Shown piece by piece: positions 37,427 to 46,337 of a stretch of 64,000 nucleotides of DNA. Source of the stretch: Mycobacterium stomatepiae (lineage in GTDB: Bacteria > Actinomycetota > Actinomycetes > Mycobacteriales > Mycobacteriaceae); assembly GCF_010731715.1 (NCBI RefSeq), contig NZ_AP022587.1, forward strand, positions 2,480,001 to 2,544,000, read 5' to 3'. The position numbers were made by a program, and so were the translations under genes. The notes below the pieces were generated by a model. That model saw nothing but the letters and a program-made list of their open reading frames with translations, did no database searches and was not told the DNA's origin. Numbering within the stretch: position 1 is the first letter of the stretch; the number at the start of each line of letters is the position of its first letter.

Positions 37427-37484
37427 TAGCTACGCTCCCTGATCAATGTGAGCTGGACGTCACAACTGTACGCAGAATTGCGGG

Positions 37485-38507
37485 CTAGCAACTCGGCGCC
37501 TGACCCCCCTGTTGGATCGCGTGCAACGCATCCACGGCTTGCCCCAGGGTCTCGACCTTGACCAGCCGCAAACCGTGCGGATTGTCCGAGGTCGCCTCGT
37601 AGCAATTCTTCGCCGGCACCAGGAACACCGTGGCGCCGGCCTCCTGGGCGGCAACCATCTTGTGCGTAATGCCACCGATCTGCCCGACCTTGCCGTCGGA
37701 CGAGATCGTGCCGGTCCCCGCGATGAACGTCGAACCGGCCAGATCGCCGGTGGTGAGCTTGTCGACGACGGCGAGGCTGAACATCAGGCCGGCCGAAGGC
37801 CCACCGATGTTGGCCAGGTTGAAGTCCACCGCGAACGGCGCCCACGGCGCATCGAGAACCGCGACACCCATAAAGCCGTAGTCGCGGTCTTTGTTGGTGC
37901 CCAGCGTGATTTGCGCGACGCCGGCCGGCTCGTTCTTGCGGCGGAAGTCGATCGTCACCACTTGGCCCGGCTTGGTGGCCTTTAGCAGTCCGGTGAACTG
38001 CTCGACGTTAACCACGGGAGTGCCGTTGACCGCGTCGATCGCATCGCCGGCCTTCAGCTTGTCCGTCGACGGTCCGGCGTCGCTGACGGTCGCGACGGTG
38101 ACGGCGGGCGCGTATTTCAGATAGCCCAGCGCGGCATACGCGGCGCTGTCCTCGGACTCTTTGAAGTCGGCGTTGTTGGCCTTGTCGACGTCCTCACGGG
38201 ATCTGCCGGGCGGGTAGATCAGGTCGCGCGGGACCAGCTGTTCGGTTCCGGAGAACCACAGCGTCAGGGCTTCGCCCAGGGTCAGATCGTCACGCTGGGA
38301 CACCGTCGTCATGTTGAGATGTCCGGTTGTCGGGTGAGTTTGGGTGCCTTCGATCGAGACCACTTGCTCACCGTCGACCTCGCCAAGCGTGTCGAAGGTC
38401 GGGCCGGGGCCCAGCGAGACGAACGGCACCGTGACCACCGCGAGCAACACGCCGAAGACCAGGATGGGCACCAGCGCGACCATCAAGGTCAGAATCCGCC
38501 TGTTCAC
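37485..38507 (-). CDS. PDZ and Lon-protease (S16) domain membrane protein, YlbL-like (Rv3194c-like)
   Basis: 340 residues: an N-terminal membrane anchor (ILTLMVALVPILVFGVLLAVV), a PDZ domain (~150-200; KAGDAIDAVNGTPVV) and a C-terminal S16 Lon-like protease with the nucleophile in IGGPSAGLMFSLAVVD and the Lys in SSDGKVGQIGGITHKM. YlbL in Bacillus degrades a division inhibitor after DNA damage; a role in envelope proteolysis is likely. It is divergent from the DUF2342 gene and upstream of the UPF0182 gene. Confidence 0.92.
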   Translation of the reverse strand: MNRRILTLMVALVPILVFGVLLAVVTVPFVSLGPGPTFDTLGEVDGEQVVSIEGTQTHPTTGHLNMTTVSQRDDLTLGEALTLWFSGTEQLVPRDLIYPPGRSREDVDKANNADFKESEDSAAYAALGYLKYAPAVTVATVSDAGPSTDKLKAGDAIDAVNGTPVVNVEQFTGLLKATKPGQVVTIDFRRKNEPAGVAQITLGTNKDRDYGFMGVAVLDAPWAPFAVDFNLANIGGPSAGLMFSLAVVDKLTTGDLAGSTFIAGTGTISSDGKVGQIGGITHKMVAAQEAGATVFLVPAKNCYEATSDNPHGLRLVKVETLGQAVDALHAIQQGGQAPSC

Positions 38508-38602
38508 GCCGCTTACCCTAACCGGACACCGCGCCGGCTTGTTCAGCTACAAGCTGACGCCGGATGGCACCTTCTGATCCGGCGGTGGGTACCGTTGAGG
38601 TT

Positions 38603-39970
38603 ATGGCTGACCTGCCTTTCGGCTTCTCCTCGGGAGAAGACCCCGAGCGCGACAAGCACGGGAAGAAGAATCCCGAGTCCGGCTCGGGACCTTCGGACCC
38701 GCTCGGCGCGTTCGGCATGGACAGCGATTTCAGCATGGGCGACCTGGGCCAAATCTTCACCCAGCTGGGTCAGATGTTCAGCAACGCCGGCACCGGTCCG
38801 GCCGGCGGCACACCGTCGGGACCCGTCAACTACGACCTGGCCCGGCAGGTCGCTTCCAGCTCGATCGGATTCGTCGCGCCGATCCCGGCCACGACGAGCT
38901 CGGCGATCGCCGACGCGGTCCACCTCGCCGAGACCTGGCTCGACGGCGTCACCGCGCTGCCCGCCGGCACCACGAAGTCGGTCGCCTGGAGCCCCAACGA
39001 CTGGGTGGACAACACCCTGCAGACGTGGAAGCGGCTGTGCGACCCGATGGCACAACAGATCTCGACGGTCTGGGCGTCCTCGTTACCCGAAGAGGCCAAG
39101 GGCATGGCCGGCCCGCTCATGGCGATGATGTCGCAGATGGGCGGCATGGCGTTTGGTTCGCAGCTGGGTCAGGCGCTGGGCCGGTTGTCCCGCGAGGTGC
39201 TGACATCGACCGACATCGGCTTGCCGCTGGGGCCCAAGGGCGTGGCGGCGATCATGCCGGACGCGGTGGAGACGTTCGCCGCCGGGCTCGAGCAGCCCCG
39301 CAGCGAGATCATGACGTTCCTGGCCGCCCGCGAAGCGGCCCACCACCGGCTGTTCAGTCACGTGCCGTGGTTGGCCAGCCAGCTGCTGGGCGCCGTCGAG
39401 GCCTACGCGGCGGGCATGAAGATCGACATGAGCGGCATCGAGGAGCTTGCGCGCGACTTCAACCCCGCCTCGTTGTCCGATCCGGCGGCGATCGAGAACC
39501 TGCTCGGCCAGGGCGTCTTCGAACCCAAGGCCACCCCGGCGCAGACCCACGCGCTGGAACGGCTGGAGACGCTGCTGGCCCTGATCGAGGGCTGGGTGCA
39601 GGTCGTGGTGACCGCGGCCCTGGGCGAGCGGATTCCCGGCGCGGCCGCGCTCAGCGAGACGCTGCGCCGGCGTCGGGCGAGCGGCGGCCCGGCCGAGCAG
39701 ACGTTTGCCACGCTGGTCGGCCTGGAGTTGCGCCCACGCAAAATGCGGGAGGCCGCGGCGCTGTGGGAGCGCCTGACGGAAGCCGGGGGCATAGATGCCC
39801 GTGACGGCGTCTGGCAACATCCTGATTTGTTGCCGGGCATCGAGGATCTCGATGAGCCGGCTGGCTTCATTGATCGCGTCATCGGCGGCGATACCAGTGG
39901 AATCGATGAGGCAATCGCGCGACTTGAGCAAGAAGAGCCCGGTTCTGACGGCGGCTCAGCCGACAGCTGA
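38603..39970 (+). CDS. Zinc-dependent metalloprotease, DUF2342 family (Rv3195-like)
   Basis: 455 residues from ATG 38603 (MADLPFGFSSGED). An acidic, glycine-rich N-terminal ~80 residues precedes a helical DUF2342 domain with AAREAAHHRLFSHVPWL and LIEGWVQVVV, the putative metal-ligand region. The family is found near F420 or peptidase genes in actinobacteria; its substrate is not known. The gene is divergent from ylbL, and its stop codon is immediately followed by the truncated PPE sequence. Confidence 0.88.
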   Translation: MADLPFGFSSGEDPERDKHGKKNPESGSGPSDPLGAFGMDSDFSMGDLGQIFTQLGQMFSNAGTGPAGGTPSGPVNYDLARQVASSSIGFVAPIPATTSSAIADAVHLAETWLDGVTALPAGTTKSVAWSPNDWVDNTLQTWKRLCDPMAQQISTVWASSLPEEAKGMAGPLMAMMSQMGGMAFGSQLGQALGRLSREVLTSTDIGLPLGPKGVAAIMPDAVETFAAGLEQPRSEIMTFLAAREAAHHRLFSHVPWLASQLLGAVEAYAAGMKIDMSGIEELARDFNPASLSDPAAIENLLGQGVFEPKATPAQTHALERLETLLALIEGWVQVVVTAALGERIPGAAALSETLRRRRASGGPAEQTFATLVGLELRPRKMREAAALWERLTEAGGIDARDGVWQHPDLLPGIEDLDEPAGFIDRVIGGDTSGIDEAIARLEQEEPGSDGGSADS

Positions 39971-40969
39971 CGTGTCGCGTGGCTGCAGGCGGGCGCCGCC
40001 CAAGCCGCCCAGACCTCCGCGCAGGCCTACGCCGCGGCCGCGGCCTTTGAGGCGGCGTTCGCGATGACGGTGCCGCCGCCGGTGATCGCGGCCAACCGCG
40101 CGCGATTGCTGGCGCTGATCGCCACCGACTTCTTCGGGCAGAACACCGCCGCGATCGCGGTGACCGAAGCCGAGTACGCCGACTTTTGGGTGCAAGACGC
40201 CACCGCCATGTACGCCTACGCCGCCGATTCCTCGGCCGCGAGCACGCTGACGTCGTACACCGAGCCGCCCCGCACCACCGACGACTCCGGGCAGCCGAGC
40301 CAGGCCCGCGCGCTGGCTCACACCACCGCCAACACCACCAACGCCCAGACCCAGGCGGTGGATCAGCAGCTGAGCTCGACCAACGCCGAAATCCCGGCCG
40401 GGGGCACCGCCGATGTCCCGGCTGGCAGCACGGTCACCATCGGCACCTACACCCAGCTGGTCGTCGACGCCGGCTCGGTCACCATCGCCATCCCGGATGG
40501 CGATGGCGTCAACGTCTTTGCGCTCTCCCCCGTCACCGTCTACCCCGGCAGCACATTCTTCGCGGTGTCCGGGTGGGTGGGAATTCCGCCCAATACGATC
40601 GTCGCGCCCACTTCCGGCGCGCTCACCCTCACTCCCGTGGGCGGCACCACCGGCGTGGGCGTCGGCTTCCTGCTCGGCGGTGGTTCCGTCACGATCGGCG
40701 CCCAGTCCGGCGTCATGACCTTGGGCAACACCGCGACCGGCCTCGTCGGCTCCGCCGGCGCGACCATCACCGACCTGGCCGGCACGGTCGCCTACACCAC
40801 CCCGAGCGCCGGCATGCCCGCAGCGGTGGCAGCCCTGGGCGGTTCCCCCGGCCTGGCGGGAACCGCGGGAATCCAACCCCAGCTCGGCGCGGAAGGGCTC
40901 GGGCAATGGGCCCGGGCCCTCGCGGGCAGCGATCTGGCGGACCGCTCGGCCGGACTCGGGGCGCCGTGA
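39971..40969 (+). pseudogene. PPE-family gene lacking its 5' end
   Basis: Directly after the TGA of the preceding gene, in the same frame, the sequence enters the middle of a PPE domain: [19 protein letters not shown], then [42 protein letters not shown] and DATAMYAYA. The first ~80 residues of a PPE domain, including the PPE motif and the WxG region, are absent. A 200-residue C-terminal part follows, rich in Gly/Thr/Val ([16 protein letters not shown]), ending in LGAP at 40969. ATG 40064 could start a 301-residue protein, but without the N-terminal PPE helices it could not pair with a PE partner or be secreted normally. Probably a deletion product. Confidence 0.8.
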
Positions 40970-40996
40970 CAATCGTTGGCAGAGAAGGTAATCAGC

Positions 40997-42103
40997 CTAG
41001 CTGACGACCTTGGCGATCTGGGCGTCGGACAACGTCCGCACCGCGTCCGGCAGCGGCCGAAGATAGATGTGCACCGCGTCGAGGAACTTGGGGCCGCTGC
41101 CGTCGGTCACCACCCAGTGCAGGAAGGCCTGCATCGTCTGCGCGACGGCGGCGTCCTTCTGCTTGCTGTAGACGATCGCGTATTCGTAGTTGACGATCGG
41201 GTATCCGTCCGCGGCCGGCCCGTTGACCAACGAGATCACCTGGTTTGCCGGCGTTTGCGAGGCGGACCCGGCGGCCTCGGCCTCCACGCTCTCGGCGTCG
41301 GGCAGCACGTAATTGCCTGAGGCATTGCCTAATTGGGCTTCGATCAACCCCTTCTGCGCGGCCTCCGCCTGATAGCGGGTGCCGAGGTAGGCGATGCAGC
41401 CCGGGGTCTGGGCGCAGGTGGTCACCACGGCCACCATGCCGTTCTGACCCGACGCGCCGGGCACCGCGGGAAAGTCGATGGAAGTCGCGAAGCCGGGCCA
41501 CTTTCCCCACCCGTTGGGGTCCTGCTTGGACAGATACTGGGTGAACAGGAAGGTGTCGTTGCTCCCGCTGTCCGTGCGGTGCAGCGGAACCACCGCGATG
41601 GCCGGCAGGATCACCCCCGGATTGAGGTCGGCAATCTGCGGGTCGTTCCAGGTCTTGATGGTGCCGTTGTACATGCCGGCCAGCACTTTGCCGTTCAGCC
41701 TCAGGTTTGCCCTGACACCGGGCACGTTGTAGTTGACGTGCAGGGAAGAAACGGCCAACGCGATGTTCAGCAGGCCCGGGTGTGCGGACATTTCGCCATC
41801 GGTCAGCGACAGTCCGGATGCGCCGATATCGACCTTCCCGCCGGCGGCTTCGGAGATCCCGTTGCCGGAGACGTCACTGTCCACGGCGATCGTGACGTTG
41901 GGATATTTCGAGTGATAGGCCGCGGCCCACGCATCCATCAGCGGGTAGAGATTGTTGGAGCCGGTCTCGGTCAACGTCACGTTCGAGGCGGCCGGCGCGG
42001 CGGCGACGCGCACGGCAGGGCCAGCCGTCGGCGGCGAAGCGCAGGCCGCCGCGACCAGCAGCACCGGCACCGCGGGTCGCAGCCCACACAGACGAATTTT
42101 CAT
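40997..42103 (-). CDS. PstS-type phosphate-binding lipoprotein
   Basis: 368 residues with a lipoprotein signal (LLVAAACAS, lipid Cys about residue 21). The mature protein is a periplasmic binding fold with phosphate-site motifs: TLTETGSNNLYPLMDAW, DIGASGLSLTD, MYNGTIKTWNDPQI and HRTDSGSNDTFLFTQYLS. It is a lone pstS without pstCAB next to it. Mycobacteria carry several PstS paralogues, and this one may feed an ABC transporter encoded elsewhere or act in signalling. It is convergent with the PPE remnant. Confidence 0.88.
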   Translation of the reverse strand: MKIRLCGLRPAVPVLLVAAACASPPTAGPAVRVAAAPAASNVTLTETGSNNLYPLMDAWAAAYHSKYPNVTIAVDSDVSGNGISEAAGGKVDIGASGLSLTDGEMSAHPGLLNIALAVSSLHVNYNVPGVRANLRLNGKVLAGMYNGTIKTWNDPQIADLNPGVILPAIAVVPLHRTDSGSNDTFLFTQYLSKQDPNGWGKWPGFATSIDFPAVPGASGQNGMVAVVTTCAQTPGCIAYLGTRYQAEAAQKGLIEAQLGNASGNYVLPDAESVEAEAAGSASQTPANQVISLVNGPAADGYPIVNYEYAIVYSKQKDAAVAQTMQAFLHWVVTDGSGPKFLDAVHIYLRPLPDAVRTLSDAQIAKVVS

Positions 42104-42321
42104 CGACCGACCTCACCCTTTAATCCGGTTTGGTTCTGTGGGCCACTACGGCGCCGAGGAGCCCGCGATCACTATTGCAGTTCCGTCTTTGCACCGCAGG
42201 AACAAACGGATGACGGTTTCCTTGGATAACTGCGCGGGGGGGGTGTCCAACCGGGTCGCTATTGTTTGCTGGAGGTGTTACTTTGTGGTTGATCAATTCT
42301 CCGACTGGCCTTGGCGGCAAC

Positions 42322-43077
42322 ATGTTTAACTCCCGAATGGCGACCGCAGTGCGCATCACTTTGGTTTGCGAATGTGTCGGTATGGCCACCGTTTCGTTGG
42401 TAGCGGCGTGCGGCTCGGCGCCGTCGTCGACGAGCGCCGCGAAGACTTCACCCGTCGCCGCGACCGCCAGCACGAACAGCAGCGCGGCGGCGAAGCCGAC
42501 GGCGGCCCGAGGCGTGTACGGCGACCCGCAGGCGGCCGCCAAGTATTGGGTGCAGCAGTCCACGGAGGAGGACACCTGCGGTCTCGCTTCGGTCGCCGAC
42601 GTGGTCGGTGAGGTCACCGGCAAGGCCGTGACGGAGGACGAGATCATCAAGCTGGCGCAGAACACGCCGTCGGTGATCCGCGACGGTCCGATCTACCTCC
42701 CCACCGGCGACCCAGGCCACGACACGGAGAAAGGCGGCATCGATGCCGGCGACACCGTCGTGCTGCTCGATCACTACGGCATCAAATCGCGGATGATGTG
42801 GGACAAGAATCCCGACGAAGTAACCCTGCCCGCGCTGGAGCAGTACCTCGGCGCCGGCCGCAAGGTCATCGCGTGGGTCAACGGCGGGGCGATCCTGGAC
42901 AGCAACGATCAGCGCAAGACGGCCGATCACCTGCTCGTCGTCACCGGGGTCGACACCAACAACGACACCGTTCACCTCAACGACCCGTACGCCGATAACG
43001 GCGACACCAAGGTCAGCATCACCAGATTCATGACCGCGTGGAAAACCGGCCAGCAAACGATCGTCGTCACGGCGTAA
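42322..43077 (+). CDS. C39-like peptidase lipoprotein
   Basis: About 251 residues from ATG 42322; TTG 42283, preceded by GGAGG, is a possible alternative start. The signal leads to lipobox LVAACGS with lipid Cys30. A Ser/Ala/Thr linker follows, then a papain-like C39 domain: EEDTCGLASVADVVGEVTG (nucleophile Cys), GGIDAGDTVVLLDHYG, and TADHLLVVTGVDTNNDTVHLNDPY (His and Asp). Such exported C39-like proteins may cleave peptides or be inactive binders. It is divergent from the pstS-like gene. Confidence 0.82.
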   Translation: MFNSRMATAVRITLVCECVGMATVSLVAACGSAPSSTSAAKTSPVAATASTNSSAAAKPTAARGVYGDPQAAAKYWVQQSTEEDTCGLASVADVVGEVTGKAVTEDEIIKLAQNTPSVIRDGPIYLPTGDPGHDTEKGGIDAGDTVVLLDHYGIKSRMMWDKNPDEVTLPALEQYLGAGRKVIAWVNGGAILDSNDQRKTADHLLVVTGVDTNNDTVHLNDPYADNGDTKVSITRFMTAWKTGQQTIVVTA

Positions 43078-43284
43078 CCCGACCTGTGCAGTTACGCCCC
43101 GCCGTCGCGGTCAGCGGAACAACGAAACGCTAACGCGCACAACATAATTTGCGCGCTGTTCACAGCATCGTTGCAAAGTCCACTGGCAGCGTGGGTAAGC
43201 GTCCGGAGAGGTCGACCGCGTCGGCCCGACGCACTAAGCCGAGAACGCGACGCTGCCCACGGACGATAGATCGAGGTGAAGGAA

Positions 43285-43510
43285 ATGCGCAGACGACCAA
43301 TCATCGCTGCGGGATCGGCGTTACTGGCCCTGGCATTCGGTGCTGGAATCGCGCACGCTGATCCGGTACCCGGACGATCCCGGCGAAACGAAAAACTGGC
43401 CCCGCGGATACACGTTCGGACCGGTCAATACGCACGCACAGTTTGGGACGATCATGGCATGGCGTTACACACATCCGTGTCCAGCGCCGCCACCCGGACC
43501 GGCTGAATAA
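43285..43510 (+). pseudogene. Small exported protein, apparently frameshifted
   Basis: ATG 43285 (AAGGAA upstream) opens a classic signal peptide (RRRPIIAAGSALLALAFGAG, AHADP). After about 28 residues the continuing frame becomes unremarkable, while the adjacent frame gives YPDDPGETKNWPRGYTFGPV, HAQFGTIMAWRYTHPCPAPP and ends GPAE at TAA 43508-43510, which looks like a genuine mature domain. One base gained or lost near 43368 would join them. It is either a recent frameshift or a sequencing error. Function unknown. Confidence 0.5.
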
Positions 43511-43634
43511 CACACGGTCACGGCCAGCCACCGGCGGGATCGGCGAGGCGATCGCCGAGTTCGAGCACGCCGCCGGTAGCGGGCCCCGCTGCGGCGGCCC
43601 CAACCAACAGTTGACGGCAGGTACTGTTTCTGCT

Positions 43635-43952
43635 GTGTCGAGTCCGAGGTTCTGGCGCGGACGATGGGGCCGCGTCGGCTGCATGGTCGTTCTCGCGGTG
43701 CTGAGCGTCGACGGCTGCGAGCGCGACGACTCCAAGCCGTCGCCCACCTACCAGCACGGCTACAACGCCGGCCGGAGCGACCAAGTGAAACGCCTGATCA
43801 AACAGGGCGAACTCCCCATCAAGGCGTGTGACGACAGCCTGAGGGCGGACAAGTCGGCGCAGGGCTACAGCTTGGACGACGAGGCCGTATACAAGCAGGC
43901 CTGTCTCGACGCCCTTCGTGCGGAAGGGATTTCGCCCGACGCCGGCTTCTGA
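43635..43952 (+). CDS. Small hypothetical lipoprotein
   Basis: 105 residues from GTG 43635 (ATG 43683 alternative). A basic N-terminus and hydrophobic stretch VGCMVVLAVLSVDGCERDD suggest a lipoprotein with lipid Cys in VDGC. The mature part is short, charged and has two further cysteines (KACDDSL, YKQACLDAL) that could form a disulfide; it contains a YNAGRSDQVKRLIKQGELP segment. No known domain is recognised. It precedes the cyclodehydratase-like gene by 65 bases and may be cotranscribed. Confidence 0.6.
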   Translation: MSSPRFWRGRWGRVGCMVVLAVLSVDGCERDDSKPSPTYQHGYNAGRSDQVKRLIKQGELPIKACDDSLRADKSAQGYSLDDEAVYKQACLDALRAEGISPDAGF

Positions 43953-44017
43953 GCCGCCCAATCGTCGACGACTCGCCGGCGGTCCTGTGGATAACTGATC
44001 GGGCGTGCGCGCCCGGC

Positions 44018-44890
44018 ATGGCACAGTCTGGATCCATGCCGGGGGCCGCTGTGTATGCGCTGGACCCGGCGATGCCGGTGCTGTTGCGCCCCGACGGTGC
44101 GGTGCAAGTGGGCTGGGATCCGCGCCGTGCGGTGCTGGTCCGGCCACCCCGCGGCCTGGCCGCGGCCGCGCTGGCCGCGCTGCTGCGCGCGATGCGATCA
44201 CCCCTGCCGATCACCGAGCTGCAGCGTGAAGCGGTCGAGCGGGGGTTGACCGACACCGACGGCCTGACCAACCTGGTCGCGCAACTGGTCAGCGCCGGCG
44301 TGGTGAACCGCGGGTTCCGCCAGGCCGGCGGCCGGGCGGCCTCGATCCGCGTGCACGGCCGCGGGCCGCTATCGGACCTGCTGATGGAGTCGCTGCGGTG
44401 CTCGGGCGCGCGGATCGCGCACAGCAGCCAGCCGCATGCCGCGGTGTCGCGCGCGGCCGTCGATCTGGTGGTGCTGGCCGACTATCTGGTCGCCGACCCA
44501 CGCCTGGTGCGCGATCTACACAGCCAGGGCGTCGCGCACCTCGCGGTCCGGGTGCGCGACGGCACCGGCCTGGTGGGCCCTCTGGTCATCCCCGGCGTAA
44601 CCAGCTGCCTGGGCTGCGCCGACCTCCATCGCAGCGACCGCGACGCCGCGTGGCCGGCGGTCGCGGCCCAGCTGCGCGAGACCGTCGGCGTGGCCGATCG
44701 CGCCACCCTGCTGGCGACCGCGGCGCTGGCGCTCAGCCAGGTCAATCGCGTGATCGCCGCGGTGCGTGGCGACGATGCCGGACCCGATCCCGGGCCGCCT
44801 CAGGCCCTGAACGCCACGCTGGAATTCGACCTGCACGCCAGCGCCATCGTGGCGCGGCAGTGGACCAAGCATCCGTTGTGTTCGTGCTGA
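44018..44890 (+). CDS. Cyclodehydratase/E1-like (TOMM C-domain-like) protein (Rv3196-like)
   Basis: 290 residues (ATG 44036 is an alternative start). An N-terminal winged-helix-like leader-binding region (~20-95) precedes a partial ThiF/E1-like domain with VDLVVLADYLVADPRLV, LVGPLVIPGVTSCLGCADLH and a C-terminal HPLCSC. CxxC in the middle and CxC at the end fit the structural Zn site of E1-like and TOMM cyclodehydratase C proteins, which bind RiPP leader peptides. No ATP-binding GxGxxG or YcaO partner is seen here, so it may be a leader-binding or scaffold protein rather than an enzyme. It lies directly upstream of the ABC1 kinase. Confidence 0.75.
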   Translation: MAQSGSMPGAAVYALDPAMPVLLRPDGAVQVGWDPRRAVLVRPPRGLAAAALAALLRAMRSPLPITELQREAVERGLTDTDGLTNLVAQLVSAGVVNRGFRQAGGRAASIRVHGRGPLSDLLMESLRCSGARIAHSSQPHAAVSRAAVDLVVLADYLVADPRLVRDLHSQGVAHLAVRVRDGTGLVGPLVIPGVTSCLGCADLHRSDRDAAWPAVAAQLRETVGVADRATLLATAALALSQVNRVIAAVRGDDAGPDPGPPQALNATLEFDLHASAIVARQWTKHPLCSC

Positions 44891-45008
44891 TAGGGCTTTT
44901 GTCGGGGCGGCCGGACAGTCCGGTCCGGCGTGACGAGCGGTCGTCCTGACACCTCACTGTTGCCTAGATCAAGCACGGCACTGACGATTCGTCATGGATG
45001 ATGGGTGT

Positions 45009-46337
45009 GTGTCTGAGATCAAACGGGGGCGTGCTGCGCGCAACGCGAAGTTGGCCACTATTCCGGTCGGCTTTGCTGCGCGTTCCGCACTGGGCCTCGG
45101 CAAGCGGCTGACCGGCAAGTCGAAGGACGAAGTGCAGGCCGAGCTGCTGGAGAAGGCCGCCAACCAGCTCTTTCAGGTGCTGGGCGAGCTCAAGGGCGGG
45201 GCGATGAAGGTCGGCCAGGCCCTGTCGGTGATGGAAGCCGCGATTCCCGAGGAGTTCGGCGAGCCCTACCGCGAGGCGCTGACCAAGCTGCAGAAGGACG
45301 CCCCGCCGTTGCCGGCCGACAAGGTGCACCGGGTGCTCGACGCGCAGCTGGGCACCAAGTGGCGCGACCGGTTCAGCTCCTTCGACGACACCCCGGTGGC
45401 CTCGGCCAGCATCGGCCAGGTGCACAAGGCGGTGTGGTCCGACGGTCGCGAGGTGGCCGTCAAGATCCAATACCCCGGCGCCGACGAAGCACTGCGAGCC
45501 GACCTCAAGACCATGCAGCGGATGGTCGGGGTCGTCAAACAGCTCGCGCCCGGCGCCGACGTCCAGGGCGTGGTCGACGAGCTGATCGAGCGCACCGAGA
45601 TGGAGCTCGACTACCGGCTCGAGGCCGACAACCAGCGCGCCTTCGCCAAGGCGTATCACGAGCACCCGCACTTCGCGGTGCCCCGCGTGGTGGCCAGCGC
45701 GCCCAAGGTGGTGGTCCAGGAGTGGATCCAGGGCGTGCCGATGGCCGAGATCATCCGCAACGGCACCCCCGAGCAACGCGACCTGATCGGCACCCGGCTT
45801 CTCGAGCTCACCTTCGACGCGCCACGCCGGCTGGAGTTGCTGCATGGTGATGCGCACCCGGGCAACTTCATGCTCTTGCCCGACGGCCGGATGGCCGTCA
45901 TCGACTTCGGTGCCGTCGCGCCCATGCCCGGCGGCTTTCCGATCGAGCTCGGCATGACCATTCGGTTGGCCCGCGAGAAGAACTACGACCTGCTGTTGCC
46001 GACGATGGAGAAGGCCGGCTTCATCCAGAAGGGCCAACAGGTGTCGGTCCGCGACATCGACAACATGCTGCGCCAGTACGTCGAGCCGGTCGAGGTCGAG
46101 GTGTTCCACTACACCCGTAAATGGCTGCAGAAGATGTCCGCCGTCGAGATCGACCGGTCGGTGTCGCAGATCAGGACCGCCCGGCAGATGGACCTGCCGC
46201 CCAAGCTGGTGATCCCGATGCGGGTGATCATGTCGGTGGCCGCGATTCTTTGTCAGCTCGATGCGCACGTGCCGATCAAGGGGTTGTCCGAAGAGCTGAT
46301 CCCCGGATTCGCCAAACCCGACACCGCGGCCGTCTAG
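45009..46337 (+). CDS. ABC1/UbiB-family atypical kinase (Rv3197-like)
   Basis: 442 residues from GTG 45009 (ATG 44994 adds five). It has the ADCK/UbiB set: KGGAMKVGQALSVMEAAIPEE (KxGQ), ASIGQVHKAVWSDGREVAVKIQYPG (Ala-rich P-loop substitute and catalytic Lys), ELDYRLEADNQ, and catalytic HGDAHPGNFMLLPDGRMAVIDFG. UbiB proteins are membrane-associated ATPases that assist quinone lipid biosynthesis. It is convergent with whiB7: the two stop codons share CTAG at 46334-46337. Confidence 0.93.
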   Translation: MSEIKRGRAARNAKLATIPVGFAARSALGLGKRLTGKSKDEVQAELLEKAANQLFQVLGELKGGAMKVGQALSVMEAAIPEEFGEPYREALTKLQKDAPPLPADKVHRVLDAQLGTKWRDRFSSFDDTPVASASIGQVHKAVWSDGREVAVKIQYPGADEALRADLKTMQRMVGVVKQLAPGADVQGVVDELIERTEMELDYRLEADNQRAFAKAYHEHPHFAVPRVVASAPKVVVQEWIQGVPMAEIIRNGTPEQRDLIGTRLLELTFDAPRRLELLHGDAHPGNFMLLPDGRMAVIDFGAVAPMPGGFPIELGMTIRLAREKNYDLLLPTMEKAGFIQKGQQVSVRDIDNMLRQYVEPVEVEVFHYTRKWLQKMSAVEIDRSVSQIRTARQMDLPPKLVIPMRVIMSVAAILCQLDAHVPIKGLSEELIPGFAKPDTAAV

